Below are positions 18,586 through 27,056 of a stretch of DNA of 64,000 nt, in pieces. Source of the DNA: Roseateles hydrophilus (GTDB lineage Bacteria > Pseudomonadota > Gammaproteobacteria > Burkholderiales > Burkholderiaceae_C); assembly GCF_026712245.1 (NCBI RefSeq), contig NZ_JAPPUY010000002.1:310001-374000 (forward strand), given 5' to 3'. A model generated the notes under the pieces. The model was not told the DNA's origin, did no database searches, and saw nothing but the letters and a program-made list of their open reading frames with translations. The translations under genes and the position numbers were made by a program. The number at the start of each line of letters is the position of its first letter. Position 1 is the first letter of the stretch.

Positions 18586-19458
18586 ATGCTTTACCCCGAA
18601 CTGTTCAAGCAACTTGAGGCCGTGCGCTGGAACATGGACAGCGACATTCCCTGGGACAAGTTCGACGCCAGCCTGCTCACCGACGAGCAGGCCCAGACGA
18701 TCAAGATGAACGCCATCACCGAGTGGTCGGCGTTGCCCGCCACGGAGATGTTCCTGCGCGACAACCGCGAGGACAGCGACTTCTCGGCCTTCATGTCGGT
18801 CTGGTTCTTCGAGGAGCAGAAGCACAGCCTGGTGCTGATGGAGTACCTGAAGCGCTTCCGCCCCGACCTCGTGCCCACCGAACAGGAGTTGCATGAGGTG
18901 CGCTTCGACTTCGACCCGGCGCCAGCGCTGGAAACGCTGATGCTGCACTTCTGCGGCGAGATCCGCCTGAACCACTGGTACCGCCGTGCCGCCGAGTGGC
19001 ACACCGAGCCGGTCATCAAGGCCATCTACGAAACCCTGTCGCGCGACGAGGCCCGCCACGGTGGCGCCTACCTGCGCTACATGAAGCGCGCCATGGCCAA
19101 GTTCGGCGACGAGGCGCGCGCCGCCTTCGCCAAGGTCGGCGTGCTGATGGCCAGCGCCCGCCGCACGGCCCAGGCGCTGCACCCCACCAATCTGCACGTG
19201 AACGCCAAGCTGTTCCCGCGCGACACCATCCAGAGCCGCCTGCCCGACCCCGAGTGGCTGGAGCGCTGGCTGGACACACAGATCCAATTCGACAGCGTGT
19301 GGGAAAACAAGGTCGTCGAGCGCATCCTGCACAACATGAGCCTGCTGATGGACCGCAGCTTCGCCAGCGTGCAGGAGCTCAACCGCTTCCGCAAGGAGAT
19401 GGCGGCTCGCCTCGTCAGCCCTGCCAAGGACGACGGGCTGGCCGGCGCGTCGGCCTGA
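18586..19458 (+). CDS. Ferritin-like di-iron domain protein
   Basis: A 290-aa helical protein with two EExxH-type iron-ligand motifs: FFEEQKHSLVLMEY (about residues 74-87) and LSRDEARHGGAYLRYM (about 150-165), plus further glutamates in EWSALPATEM and HFCGEIRLNHWY. This spacing fits the ferritin-like superfamily that includes acyl-ACP desaturases and di-iron oxygenases. The substrate cannot be told from sequence. There is no signal peptide or membrane helix. The gene stands alone between a possible operator and a strong terminator, so it is probably a single-gene unit. Confidence 0.8.
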   Translation: MLYPELFKQLEAVRWNMDSDIPWDKFDASLLTDEQAQTIKMNAITEWSALPATEMFLRDNREDSDFSAFMSVWFFEEQKHSLVLMEYLKRFRPDLVPTEQELHEVRFDFDPAPALETLMLHFCGEIRLNHWYRRAAEWHTEPVIKAIYETLSRDEARHGGAYLRYMKRAMAKFGDEARAAFAKVGVLMASARRTAQALHPTNLHVNAKLFPRDTIQSRLPDPEWLERWLDTQIQFDSVWENKVVERILHNMSLLMDRSFASVQELNRFRKEMAARLVSPAKDDGLAGASA

Positions 19459-19482
19459 GCCGGCGGCGCAGCCACCAACTGA

Positions 19483-19512
19483 AACCGGGGCCAGAGGCCC
19501 CGGTTTTCTTTT
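19483..19512 (+). terminator. Rho-independent terminator after the ferritin-like gene
   Basis: AACCGGGGCC pairs with GGCCCCGGTT around an AGA loop, then TTCTTTTG. It may also serve the convergent ABC permease gene on the other strand. Confidence 0.88.
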
Positions 19513-19528
19513 GCGCGTGCCCGCGGCG

Positions 19529-20407
19529 TCAGCCCGCGCGCTGCCGCTTCAGCGCCACCAGCGCAAAGCCTGCGGCCGCCACGGCCGCCCAGCCGATGAA
19601 CTCCAGCGAGGCCAACTGGCTCACGGCCTGGCCGAGGTCCAGCACGGCCCATTGCCAGATGGCGCCCGTGTCGCCGGCCTTCAGCGCTTCGCCCAGCACC
19701 ATTTCACTGCCGAAGAGCGCGTGGCCCGCCTGCTGCACCAGGCTCTGCAGGGCCTGCAACGGCCATTCGATGTCGTAGGCCTTCTTAAGCACTGCCACGG
19801 CAACGCCGCCGCCCACCAGCACCACCGGCACGCCCAGGCGCTTCAGCCAGGCCGAAGCCGCCATCAGCGTGAAGATGGCCGGTGCCAGCCACAGCAGCAG
19901 CAATGCCGTGCCGGCGATGGCGCGGAGCAGCATGGGGGCGATCAGGGCCAGTATCTCGCCCCAGGGCAGCGTACCGACGGCGGCCAGGCCCTCCTGCTTG
20001 GCGACCACCGCCGCCGCGATCGGCGCGCCCAACAGGGCGCCGACCAGCAGGCCGCCCAGCGGTGCCAGCCAGGCATGGGCCAGCACGGTGGCTGCGATGC
20101 TTTCGCTCGGTCGCCCCGGCAGTGACAGCCAGAACTCGATGGAGCGGTCCTGCACATCGCGGCGCGCCAGGCCCGGCAGTTGGAACAGCGCGATCAGCAG
20201 GCAGATGCCGTAGACCGACATCGTGCTGACCGCGAGCACCATGGTGGCGGTCAGTGGCAGCTTGTCGCCCGGCAGCCCCTGGACCGTGGCCGACGGGATC
20301 AACAAGATGCAGAGGAACAGCAGCGGCGGCGCGAATGCCGCCGTCAGCCAGCCGCGCTTGTGCTGCATCCATTCGCGCAGCAGCAGGGTGGGAATGTGGG
20401 TGTTCAT
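19529..20407 (-). CDS. ABC-2 type transporter permease
   Basis: The 292-aa membrane protein has about six hydrophobic segments (for example LTAAFAPPLLFLCILLIP and LAVSTMSVYGICLLIALF). Between the second and third lies the cytosolic loop RRDVQDRSIEFWLSLPGRPSE, which is typical of ABC-2 permeases of the YtrC/CcmB-like kind. It is encoded 17 bases after the ATPase of the same operon. Together with the GntR regulator this is a three-gene exporter unit. Substrate unknown; cell-wall-active antibiotics or lipids are common for this layout. Confidence 0.85.
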   Translation of the reverse strand: MNTHIPTLLLREWMQHKRGWLTAAFAPPLLFLCILLIPSATVQGLPGDKLPLTATMVLAVSTMSVYGICLLIALFQLPGLARRDVQDRSIEFWLSLPGRPSESIAATVLAHAWLAPLGGLLVGALLGAPIAAAVVAKQEGLAAVGTLPWGEILALIAPMLLRAIAGTALLLLWLAPAIFTLMAASAWLKRLGVPVVLVGGGVAVAVLKKAYDIEWPLQALQSLVQQAGHALFGSEMVLGEALKAGDTGAIWQWAVLDLGQAVSQLASLEFIGWAAVAAAGFALVALKRQRAG

Positions 20408-20424
20408 GGCAAATCCTCCGAGGT

Positions 20425-21294
20425 TCAGGCCTGGGCCTTGTTCAGCGCCGGGTTGCGGGTCAGCGCCATGAAGAGATCGACGAGACTGGGACGCACGCGC
20501 TGCCCCAGGCTGGTCAGGTGTTCGGGCGGGGCGCCGTCGAACAGCGAGGTCGTGCGACCCTGCTCGCGGTAGCGCAGTAGCGGGTGGGCGGCCGCCATCG
20601 CGTCAGCGGCGGCCGGGTCGTGGTTCAGCGCGACGAAGCGGCGGTCGATGTCCTCCAGGCTGATGGCCAGCGCCACGCGGCCCTCGTCCAGCATGATCAC
20701 GTCGGAGAGCAGCGCCTCCACCTCCTCCACCTGGTGCGTCGAGATCAGCACGCTGCGCTCACCGTCGCACCACTCGTCGATGAGCATCTCGTAGAAGCTC
20801 TTGCGCGACACCACGTCCAGCCCCAGCGTCGGCTCGTCCAGCACCATCAGCTTCGCGTCGATGGCGGCGATCAGCGCCAGGTGCGTCTGCGCCACCATGC
20901 CCTTGGACAGGCTTTTCACCTTGTCGTTTTCGCTGACACTGGTGCGCTTGAGCAATGCCCGGGCCCGGTCGGCCGAGAACTTGGGCTGCAGCCGGCTCAT
21001 CAGCGTGATCAGCTCATGCACGCGAGCCCAGCGCGGCAGCACAGCCACATCGGGGATGTAGCTCAGCTGCTCCAGCAACTTCTGGCGGTTCTGCGACGGG
21101 TTGAGGCCCAGCACCGTCACCTCGCCCTGCATCTGCTGAAGGCCGACCAACGCCTTCATCAGCGAGGTCTTGCCGGCGCCGTTGTGGCCCAGCAGGCCGA
21201 CGACGCGGCCGGCCGGCACGGCGATGGAGACATCGTTGAGCGCCGTCTTCTTGCCGTAGCGCAGGGTGGCGTTCTTGACTTCGATGAGGTTCAT
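20425..21294 (-). CDS. ABC transporter ATP-binding protein
   Basis: A 289-aa ATPase with Walker A GHNGAGKTS, a modified signature LSKGMVAQTHLALI in place of LSGGQ, Walker B LMVLDEPTLGLD and the switch histidine in LISTHQVEEVE. The C-terminal 70 residues form a small regulatory extension. The ATG at 21294 overlaps the stop of the GntR gene (ATGA), giving translational coupling. It drives the permease encoded downstream; an N-terminally longer frame is only read-through of the regulator region. Confidence 0.92.
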   Translation of the reverse strand: MNLIEVKNATLRYGKKTALNDVSIAVPAGRVVGLLGHNGAGKTSLMKALVGLQQMQGEVTVLGLNPSQNRQKLLEQLSYIPDVAVLPRWARVHELITLMSRLQPKFSADRARALLKRTSVSENDKVKSLSKGMVAQTHLALIAAIDAKLMVLDEPTLGLDVVSRKSFYEMLIDEWCDGERSVLISTHQVEEVEALLSDVIMLDEGRVALAISLEDIDRRFVALNHDPAAADAMAAAHPLLRYREQGRTTSLFDGAPPEHLTSLGQRVRPSLVDLFMALTRNPALNKAQA

Positions 21295-21644
21295 GTCGAC
21301 TCCCAGTTCAGATCCTTGGCGGACAGGCCCAGCCGCTTGAGCTTGGCGCGCAGCGCGGGCCAGTCTTTCTGCAGAAACTGCTCGCGTTCCTGGCGCAGCA
21401 ACCGTTCCCGCGCGCCGGCCGTGACGAACATGCCCAGGCCGCGGCGCGGCTCCACCAAGCCGTGCTCGGCCAGCGCCTGCAGCGCCCGCGTGACGGTCAG
21501 CGGATTGATGACGTACTGGCTGGCGAGTGCGCGCACCGAAGGCAGGGCTTCGCCTTCCGGGGGGCTGCCGTCCAGCAACTGCACGGCCAGTCGGTCGGCC
21601 AGCTGCTGGTAGATCGGCGCCTGGTCTGTCCAGGTGGGAGTCAT
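21291..21644 (-). CDS. GntR-family regulator, YtrA subfamily
   Basis: A short 117-aa regulator: a winged-helix DNA-binding domain (IYQQLADRLAVQLLDGSPPEGEALPSVRALASQYVINPLTVTRALQALAEHGLVEPRRG in outline) followed by only about 40 residues of helical tail. That is characteristic of the YtrA subfamily, which sits at the head of ABC-transporter operons and represses them. The ATG at 21644 begins MTPTWTDQAPIYQQL. A dyad with GTGT/ACAC ends lies just upstream at 21655-21680 and probably is its own operator. The inducer is unknown. Confidence 0.9.
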   Translation of the reverse strand: MTPTWTDQAPIYQQLADRLAVQLLDGSPPEGEALPSVRALASQYVINPLTVTRALQALAEHGLVEPRRGLGMFVTAGARERLLRQEREQFLQKDWPALRAKLKRLGLSAKDLNWEST

Positions 21645-21654
21645 GGGAGCTCCG

Positions 21655-21680
21655 TGGTGTGTTGCTGATGTAGCACACCA
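21655..21680 (-). promoter_or_regulatory. Probable YtrA-type operator
   Basis: TGGTGTG at 21655-21661 and CACACCA at 21674-21680 form a 7-bp inverted repeat with 12-base spacer, 10 bases upstream of the GntR start. GTGT...ACAC half sites are known for YtrA-like repressors. Confidence 0.65.
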
Positions 21681-21830
21681 TATCGGCCCAGGGGGCTGCG
21701 ACCTAGCGTGGCGCGACAGACTGCAGATTCGAGGGGATGAGCGACATGGGCTCGACGGATCATCGACGCGACGTGCGCATGTGGCCGGGGTCTGGGGCGC
21801 TTCCTCTCCGACGGCCGCGCTCGGAAACAA

Positions 21831-21860
21831 AAAAGCCCAGCGGGTGAACGCTGGGCTTTT
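21831..21860 (-). terminator. Rho-independent terminator of tRNA-Phe
   Basis: A perfect 12-bp stem AAAAGCCCAGCG/CGCTGGGCTTTT with 6-base loop. On the minus strand it ends in a T-run (TTTTTTGTTTCC), 24 bases after the tRNA. Confidence 0.92.
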
Positions 21861-21883
21861 GTCTGAGCGGGCTCAGGAATGAT

Positions 21884-21959
21884 TGGTGGCCAAGGGCGGA
21901 ATCGAACCACCGACACGCGGATTTTCAATCCGCTGCTCTACCAACTGAGCTACTTGGCC
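21884..21959 (-). tRNA. tRNA-Phe (anticodon GAA)
   Basis: Read on the minus strand, a 76-base cloverleaf with acceptor stem GGCCAAG/CTTGGCC, D-arm AGCTCAGTTGGTAGAGC, anticodon loop TTGAAAA with GAA, T-arm GGTTCGATTCC and an encoded CCA end. All conserved positions are present. It is a single-copy unit with its own promoter and terminator. Confidence 0.98.
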
Positions 21960-22003
21960 TTGTTTCCGTGCTGTGCGGCATTTGCCGTTCAGCGAAGTCC
22001 GCG

Positions 22004-22033
22004 ACTGTAGCACAGACTTTTGCGTGTTGTCAG
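22004..22033 (-). promoter_or_regulatory. Promoter of tRNA-Phe
   Basis: On the minus strand CTGACA (22028-22033) is followed after 18 bases by TACAGT (22004-22009), about 45 bases before the tRNA 5' end. The -35 box overlaps the stop codon of the NtrX-like gene. Confidence 0.6.
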
Positions 22034-22761
22034 CCCCCGGCGCCGCGTTTGTTGCGGCTGAGGTCCACGCCCAGCTGCTTGAGCTTGCGGTACAGGTGGG
22101 TGCGCTCCAGGCCGGTCTTCTCGGCCACGCGGGTCATGGAGCCGTTCTCCTTGGCCAGGTGGAACTCGAAGTAGCTTTTCTCGAAGGCGTCGCGTGCCTC
22201 CCGCAGCGGGCGGTCGAGCTCGAAGGTTTGCTCGGAGGTCAGCGCGCTGCTGTGGTGGCTGGCGGGCAGATGGCTGGTGAGGCTGGCGGCGCTGTGTGCG
22301 GGGGCCACGGCAGACATGCCAAGGCCCAGGCCGGATGCGGGCTCCGTGCGCGCATAGCTGGTGAGGCCAGCTGCAGCCGGTGCCGGCCGTGGCGGTGCGG
22401 TCTTGACGAGGGCCTGCTCGACGGCACGCAGCAGCTTTTGCAACGTGATGGGCTTTTCAAGGAAGGCGATGGCGCCGAACTTGGTGGCCTCCACGGCGGT
22501 GTCGATGGTGCCGTGGCCGCTCATCATAATGACGGGCATCGTCAGCAGGCCGGCGCCGCCCCATTCCTTCAGCAGGGTGACGCCGTCGACGTCGGGCATC
22601 CAGATGTCGAGCAGCACGAGATCGGGGCGCGAGCGCTCGCGCGCGGCCCGGGCCTGCGCGGCGTTCTCTGCGAGCTCGATGGTGTGCCCCTCGTCGCTGA
22701 GGATTTCAGAGAGCAGGGCGCGGATGCCCAGCTCATCGTCGACAACAAGAATGGTGGCCAT
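22030..22761 (-). CDS. NtrX-like response regulator without AAA+ domain
   Basis: A 243-aa regulator. A receiver domain (residues 1-120) has phospho-acceptor D52 in LLDIWMP and a conserved lysine in EKPITL. Then comes a 70-residue Ala/Ser/His/Pro-rich linker, and a C-terminal Fis-type helix-turn-helix (about 192-235, AKENGSMTRVAEKTGLERTHLYRKLKQLGV). NtrX proteins normally carry a sigma-54-interacting AAA+ ATPase between these parts; here it is absent, so the protein cannot activate sigma-54 promoters by the usual mechanism. It lies directly downstream of its probable kinase, an NtrY-like protein, with a 6-base gap. Confidence 0.9.
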   Translation of the reverse strand: MATILVVDDELGIRALLSEILSDEGHTIELAENAAQARAARERSRPDLVLLDIWMPDVDGVTLLKEWGGAGLLTMPVIMMSGHGTIDTAVEATKFGAIAFLEKPITLQKLLRAVEQALVKTAPPRPAPAAAGLTSYARTEPASGLGLGMSAVAPAHSAASLTSHLPASHHSSALTSEQTFELDRPLREARDAFEKSYFEFHLAKENGSMTRVAEKTGLERTHLYRKLKQLGVDLSRNKRGAGG

Positions 22762-22767
22762 GAATCC

Positions 22768-25056
22768 TTAGGTCTTGGTGCCTGCGCCACCGGGCTCGGT
22801 GGCAGGCGCCAGATTCGAAAATGATAGCGAAACTTGTGCGCCGATCACGGCGCCCTCCGGCGCGTCATCAGCGGGAGAACCCGCATCGGAAGCGGCGTGC
22901 AGGTTGCGCAGCGTGATGCGTGCGCCATGCTCGTCGGCGATCTTCTTGACCACGGCGAGCCCGAGGCCCGTGCCCTTGGTCTTGGTGGTGACGTAGGGCT
23001 CGAAGGCGCGCTTGAGCACCTTCTCGGCAAAGCCGGGGCCGTTGTCGAGGATGTGCAGCCGCACGGAGCGGGGCTTGCCGTCCTCGGTGAGCGACAGCGA
23101 GGAGCGCACCACCACATGACCTTCGGGCCGGTCGTACACGGCGTCCAGCGCGTTCTGCACGAGGTTGTGGATGACCTGGCGCAGCTGGCTGACGTCGCCC
23201 TTGATGGGGGGCAGGTCTCGCGCCAGCTGCGTGGCGAGCCGGCCGGTCTCCTGGGCCTCGGCGTACAGGCTGAGCACCTCGTGGATCAGCGCGTTGAGGT
23301 CCAGCGCCTTGAGCTGGGCCGAGGGCAGGCGGGCGTAGTCGCGGAACTCGTTGACCAACTGCTTCATCGCCTGCACCTGGTTGACGATGGTGGCCACGGA
23401 GCGCACCAGCATGGCCTGGTCGGGGCCTTCGAGCTTGGCTTCGAGCTTGTGCTGCAGGCGCTCAGCCGACAGCTGGATGGGCGTCAGCGGGTTCTTGATC
23501 TCGTGCGCCAGGCGGCGCGCCACCTCGCTCCATGCGGCCGAGCGTTGGGCAGAGACGACTTCGGAGATGTCGTCGAACACCACCAGCCGCGCGCCGTAGG
23601 GCAGCGGCGCGCCGCGCACCAGCAGGGTCAGCGGATCCTGCTTGGGGTCCAGCTGCAGTTCGAAGGACTCCTGCCAGAGCTCGCGGTCCATGTCGCGCTC
23701 GGTGGGGTCGGGGCCGAGGTGTTGGTCGAAGCGCTGGGCGAGTGCGGCTGCGAAGTCGGCAAGACCTGGCACGTCGGCCAGCGGCCGGCCGATGTACGCG
23801 GACAGCGGCAGCTTCAGGATGCGCGTGGCGCCGGGGTTCACGGTCTCGACGAGGCCGGCGGGGTCGAAGACGAGGACGCCGGCGGTCAGGTTGTCGAGGA
23901 TGGTCTGCAGGTGGGTTCGGGCGGCGTCCAGCTCGGCCACGGTGCGGGAGACCTGCGCGCGGGCATCGGCGAGCTGGCCGGTCATGTCGGCGAACGAGCG
24001 GGTCAGGCCGCCCAGTTCGTCGCGCGAGGCGAGCACGGGCCGCACGGACAGGTCGCCGCGCGCCACCAGCCGCATGCCGTCGGCCAGCAGCAGCAGCGGC
24101 CGCGCGAGCTGGTTGCCCAACGTGACGGCCAGCAGCAGCGCGCCGAACACGGCCAGGATGAGCACCAGCGTCAGCGTGCCCAGGTACATGCGGCGCAGCC
24201 CGACGCGCTCAAGCGCCCGCTGCTGGTACTCGCTGTTGGCCGTTTGCACGGCGAGCGCGTTGCTGAGCATGCTGGCCGGCACGCGCTCGATCACCATCAG
24301 GTAGCGCTCGCCCAGGCCCAGGCGGAGCTCGGTATTGGGCAGCAGCGCCAGCGCGCGGATCTGGGCGCCGTGCTGCAGCGCGGCGGCCTCGTCCTCCAGG
24401 CCTTCGAGCTGACTGGCCGGCGTGCCGCCGCGGGCGCGGCTGAGCATGGTGTCGCTGGGCCGGTCGGGGGTGAGCTGGCTAGTGTCGCCGCCGCTTTCCA
24501 GCAGGATCTGGCCGCGCCCGCCCACCAGCGCCACGGTGCGGGCGCCGAGCTTGTCGCGCAGGCGCTCCAGCGCCAGCAGCTGGGGCGTGCCGCCATCGGC
24601 CAGTTGCTGGGCGGCGTCGCGGGTCTTGACGCCGAGGTCGTGAACCATGGCGTCCAGCGTGCCGCGGCCGAGGTTGAGGCCGGCCTCCAGCGCACTGGCC
24701 AGCCGCACGTCGAACCAGGTTTCGATGCTGCGGTTCAGGAACTGGTACGAGACGGCGTAGATCATCGCGCCGGGCACCACGCCCACCAGCGCAAAGATGC
24801 TGGCCAGCTTGAGCAGCAGCCGGCTGCCGAAGCGCCCGCGCCGCACGCGCACCACCAACTGCACGGCGGCCGTCAGGATGACCAGCGTCAGCACCGCCGC
24901 CACCGCCACGTTGACCCAGTACAGCCAGTGGTAGTGGCGCTCGAAGAAGCCGCGTTCGCTGGTGGTGCCGATGGTCAGCACGAAGGCCAGCACGCCGGCC
25001 ACGCCGGTCAGCGTGACCAGCGTGACGATCCATCCCCAGCGCGCGGTCTTGGTCAT
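22768..25056 (-). CDS. NtrY-like membrane sensor histidine kinase
   Basis: A 762-aa kinase with an N-terminal membrane helix pair (about 8-30 and 43-68), a third helix near 82-105, a periplasmic-type region and a helix near 287-308 followed by HAMP. A PAS domain lies at about 370-490, then HisKA with H in ARRLAHEIKNPLTPIQLSAE, and an HATPase domain ending DNGPGFAEKVLKRAFEPYVTTK and GTGLGLAVVKKI. The layout matches NtrY, which signals nitrogen or redox state. It is encoded just upstream of the AAA+-less regulator and downstream of rsmB and the DUF4390 gene, a conserved Burkholderiales block. Confidence 0.92.
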   Translation of the reverse strand: MTKTARWGWIVTLVTLTGVAGVLAFVLTIGTTSERGFFERHYHWLYWVNVAVAAVLTLVILTAAVQLVVRVRRGRFGSRLLLKLASIFALVGVVPGAMIYAVSYQFLNRSIETWFDVRLASALEAGLNLGRGTLDAMVHDLGVKTRDAAQQLADGGTPQLLALERLRDKLGARTVALVGGRGQILLESGGDTSQLTPDRPSDTMLSRARGGTPASQLEGLEDEAAALQHGAQIRALALLPNTELRLGLGERYLMVIERVPASMLSNALAVQTANSEYQQRALERVGLRRMYLGTLTLVLILAVFGALLLAVTLGNQLARPLLLLADGMRLVARGDLSVRPVLASRDELGGLTRSFADMTGQLADARAQVSRTVAELDAARTHLQTILDNLTAGVLVFDPAGLVETVNPGATRILKLPLSAYIGRPLADVPGLADFAAALAQRFDQHLGPDPTERDMDRELWQESFELQLDPKQDPLTLLVRGAPLPYGARLVVFDDISEVVSAQRSAAWSEVARRLAHEIKNPLTPIQLSAERLQHKLEAKLEGPDQAMLVRSVATIVNQVQAMKQLVNEFRDYARLPSAQLKALDLNALIHEVLSLYAEAQETGRLATQLARDLPPIKGDVSQLRQVIHNLVQNALDAVYDRPEGHVVVRSSLSLTEDGKPRSVRLHILDNGPGFAEKVLKRAFEPYVTTKTKGTGLGLAVVKKIADEHGARITLRNLHAASDAGSPADDAPEGAVIGAQVSLSFSNLAPATEPGGAGTKT

Positions 25057-25099
25057 GCGGAGGGCTCCGCTGCCACCATGTCGGGCCGGGGGAGGCGCC

Positions 25100-25660
25100 T
25101 CATTTCAGCGAGAAATCGGGCGCGAGGTTGCGCTTTTGCTCCACGCTCAGCGCGAAGCCGGATTGCAGCCCGATCTGCATCGGGCGGGGCAGCTGAGTCA
25201 CGTCCAGCCGGTAGCTGAACTCCAGGTAGTGGCTGCCGCTGTCCTCGATGTCGCGCGGCTCGGCGATCCGCCAGGCGCTGAGGCCGCGCAGCACGTTGAG
25301 GGCCTCGTCCAGCGTGGCAAAGCTCTGGTGCAGGCCGCCGGTGGAGATGCGGTACTGGCGGGTCAGCGACTGCCATGCCAGCCGCCACGTGCGTTCGGCA
25401 TGGGCGGCGCGGGCGTCGCGCCAGTACCAGCGGTTGCGCAGCACCGTGGCCTCGGCCACGAAGTACAGCGGCACGCCCTTGTGCAGCGCGTCCTCGGCCG
25501 CGCGGCTGAGCTCGAAGCGGGTGGCGAAGCTCAGCTCCAGGCCGTCGTCGGACTTGCGGGTGGCCAGTTGCGCCAGCTCAATGCCGTCGGCGCGCACACC
25601 GCCCGGCAGCAGCGCGAGCAGCAGGGCGATGAAAGCAGCAATGGCGATGCGGGCGAGCAA
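25100..25660 (-). CDS. DUF4390 secreted protein
   Basis: The 186-aa protein has a cleavable signal peptide (ARIAIAAFIALLLALLPGGVRA) and a mature part with WRLAWQSLTRQYRIS and SAWRIAEPRDI, which I recognise as DUF4390. The role is unknown; the family is regularly found between rsmB and the ntrYX-like genes. It starts with TTG at 25660, one base after the rsmB stop, and no ATG is available near the signal peptide. Probably periplasmic. Confidence 0.8.
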   Translation of the reverse strand: MLARIAIAAFIALLLALLPGGVRADGIELAQLATRKSDDGLELSFATRFELSRAAEDALHKGVPLYFVAEATVLRNRWYWRDARAAHAERTWRLAWQSLTRQYRISTGGLHQSFATLDEALNVLRGLSAWRIAEPRDIEDSGSHYLEFSYRLDVTQLPRPMQIGLQSGFALSVEQKRNLAPDFSLK

Positions 25661-25661
25661 A

Positions 25662-27014
25662 TCAGGGCTTGGTGATCAACGCGTAGAAGAAGCCGTCCAG
25701 GGCCGGGGGCTGCGAGCCAGCATTCTCAGCGACGGGGAGCAGGTGGCCGGTGAAGCCGGTCACGTCGTGGGACTTGGCGTCGGGCTGGCGTTGCAAAAAC
25801 GCGTCGAGCTGCGCCTGGCCCTCGGCGCGGAACACCGAGCAGGTGGCGTAGACCAGTCGCCCGCCCGGCGCCAGCAGCGGCCACAGTGCATCGAGCAGCT
25901 CGGCCTGGATCTGCGCCAGCGCGCCGATGTCGCCGGGCCGGCGCAGCCAGCGCACATCGGGGTGGCGGCGCACGATGCCCGAGGCGCTGCAGGGCGCGTC
26001 CAGCAGGATGGCGTCGAAGGGCTGGCCGTCCCACCAGCTGGCGGTCTGGCGGGCGTCGGCGGCCTTCAGCGTTGCGTGCTGTTGCAAGCGTTTCAGGTTG
26101 TCCTGCACGCGGGCCAGGCGCTGGGCGTCGGCGTCCAGCGCGGTGAGCTGCAGGTCGGGCTGCAGCTCCAGCAGGTGGGCCGTCTTGCCGCCGGGGGCGG
26201 CGCAGGCGTCCAGTACGCGGGCGCCGGGCCTCAGCGGCCGCTCCGTGCCCATGCCGACAACCAGCGGCGCGGCCAGCTGTGCGGCGGCGTCCTGCACGGA
26301 CACCAGGCCGTCGGCAAAGCCGGGCAGCGCCGCCACCGGCACCGGCTTCTCCAGCACCACCGCCTGCGGCGTGGGCGCGCCCAGCGTGCGGGCCGCGATG
26401 CCCAGCGTGGCCAGGCGCTCGACGTAGTCGGCCGCCGTGCCCCGCTGGGCATGCACGCGCAGCGTCATCGGCGGCGGGCGGTTGTTGGCCGCCAGGATGG
26501 CCTGCCACTGGGCGGGCCAGTCGGCCTTGAGCTTCTCCACCCACCAGTCCGGGTGGTTGAAGGCGCCCAGCGGGCTGCGCTGGGCGGCGGCCAGAAGCGC
26601 GTCGCGCTCGCGCAGGAAGCGGCGCAGCACGGCGTTGACGAAGTTGGCGCTGGCCGGCGCGCGCTGCTTGGCGGCGTGGACGGCCTGATCCACCAGCGTG
26701 TGGTCGGCATACATGGGCGCGGCCTGGGCGTCGGGGTCGGGCCACAGCAGGGCCAGCGCCGTCACCAGCAGTGCGTCCACGCGCGGCGGCGGCGCCTTCG
26801 GGGCGAGCTGCTGGCGCACGGCCTGCGCGCTGCCCAGGCGGCGCAGCACGGCGAAGGCCAGGGCCTGCGTGCCGGGGCGCAGGTCGCCCGGCACCTTGGC
26901 CAGCAGGTCGGTCAGCGAGCGGCCGTCGCGCACGCCCTGCACGGCGTCAGCCGCCTGGGACAGCAGCCGGTGCAGCGGGGCGGAAGGGGGGCCGGAGGAA
27001 GGGCTTTGGGACAT
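25662..27014 (-). CDS. rsmB: 16S rRNA m5C967 methyltransferase RsmB
   Basis: A 450-aa enzyme. The N-terminal NusB-like helical domain (about 1-150, including ASANFVNAVLRRFLRER) is fused to a SAM-dependent methyltransferase domain. That domain has VLDACAAPGGKTAHLLEL (SAM binding), DAILLDAPCSASGIVRRHPD (catalytic cysteine of the PCS motif) and the second cysteine in LVYATCSVFRAEG. The ATG at 27014 gives the expected size. The gene is divergent from folE, 42 bases away, and heads the leftward rsmB-DUF4390-ntrY-ntrX block. Confidence 0.95.
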   Translation of the reverse strand: MSQSPSSGPPSAPLHRLLSQAADAVQGVRDGRSLTDLLAKVPGDLRPGTQALAFAVLRRLGSAQAVRQQLAPKAPPPRVDALLVTALALLWPDPDAQAAPMYADHTLVDQAVHAAKQRAPASANFVNAVLRRFLRERDALLAAAQRSPLGAFNHPDWWVEKLKADWPAQWQAILAANNRPPPMTLRVHAQRGTAADYVERLATLGIAARTLGAPTPQAVVLEKPVPVAALPGFADGLVSVQDAAAQLAAPLVVGMGTERPLRPGARVLDACAAPGGKTAHLLELQPDLQLTALDADAQRLARVQDNLKRLQQHATLKAADARQTASWWDGQPFDAILLDAPCSASGIVRRHPDVRWLRRPGDIGALAQIQAELLDALWPLLAPGGRLVYATCSVFRAEGQAQLDAFLQRQPDAKSHDVTGFTGHLLPVAENAGSQPPALDGFFYALITKP

Positions 27015-27056
27015 GGGGGCAGTGTAGAAGTGGGCTTTGGCCCCAGAATCGTTGCC

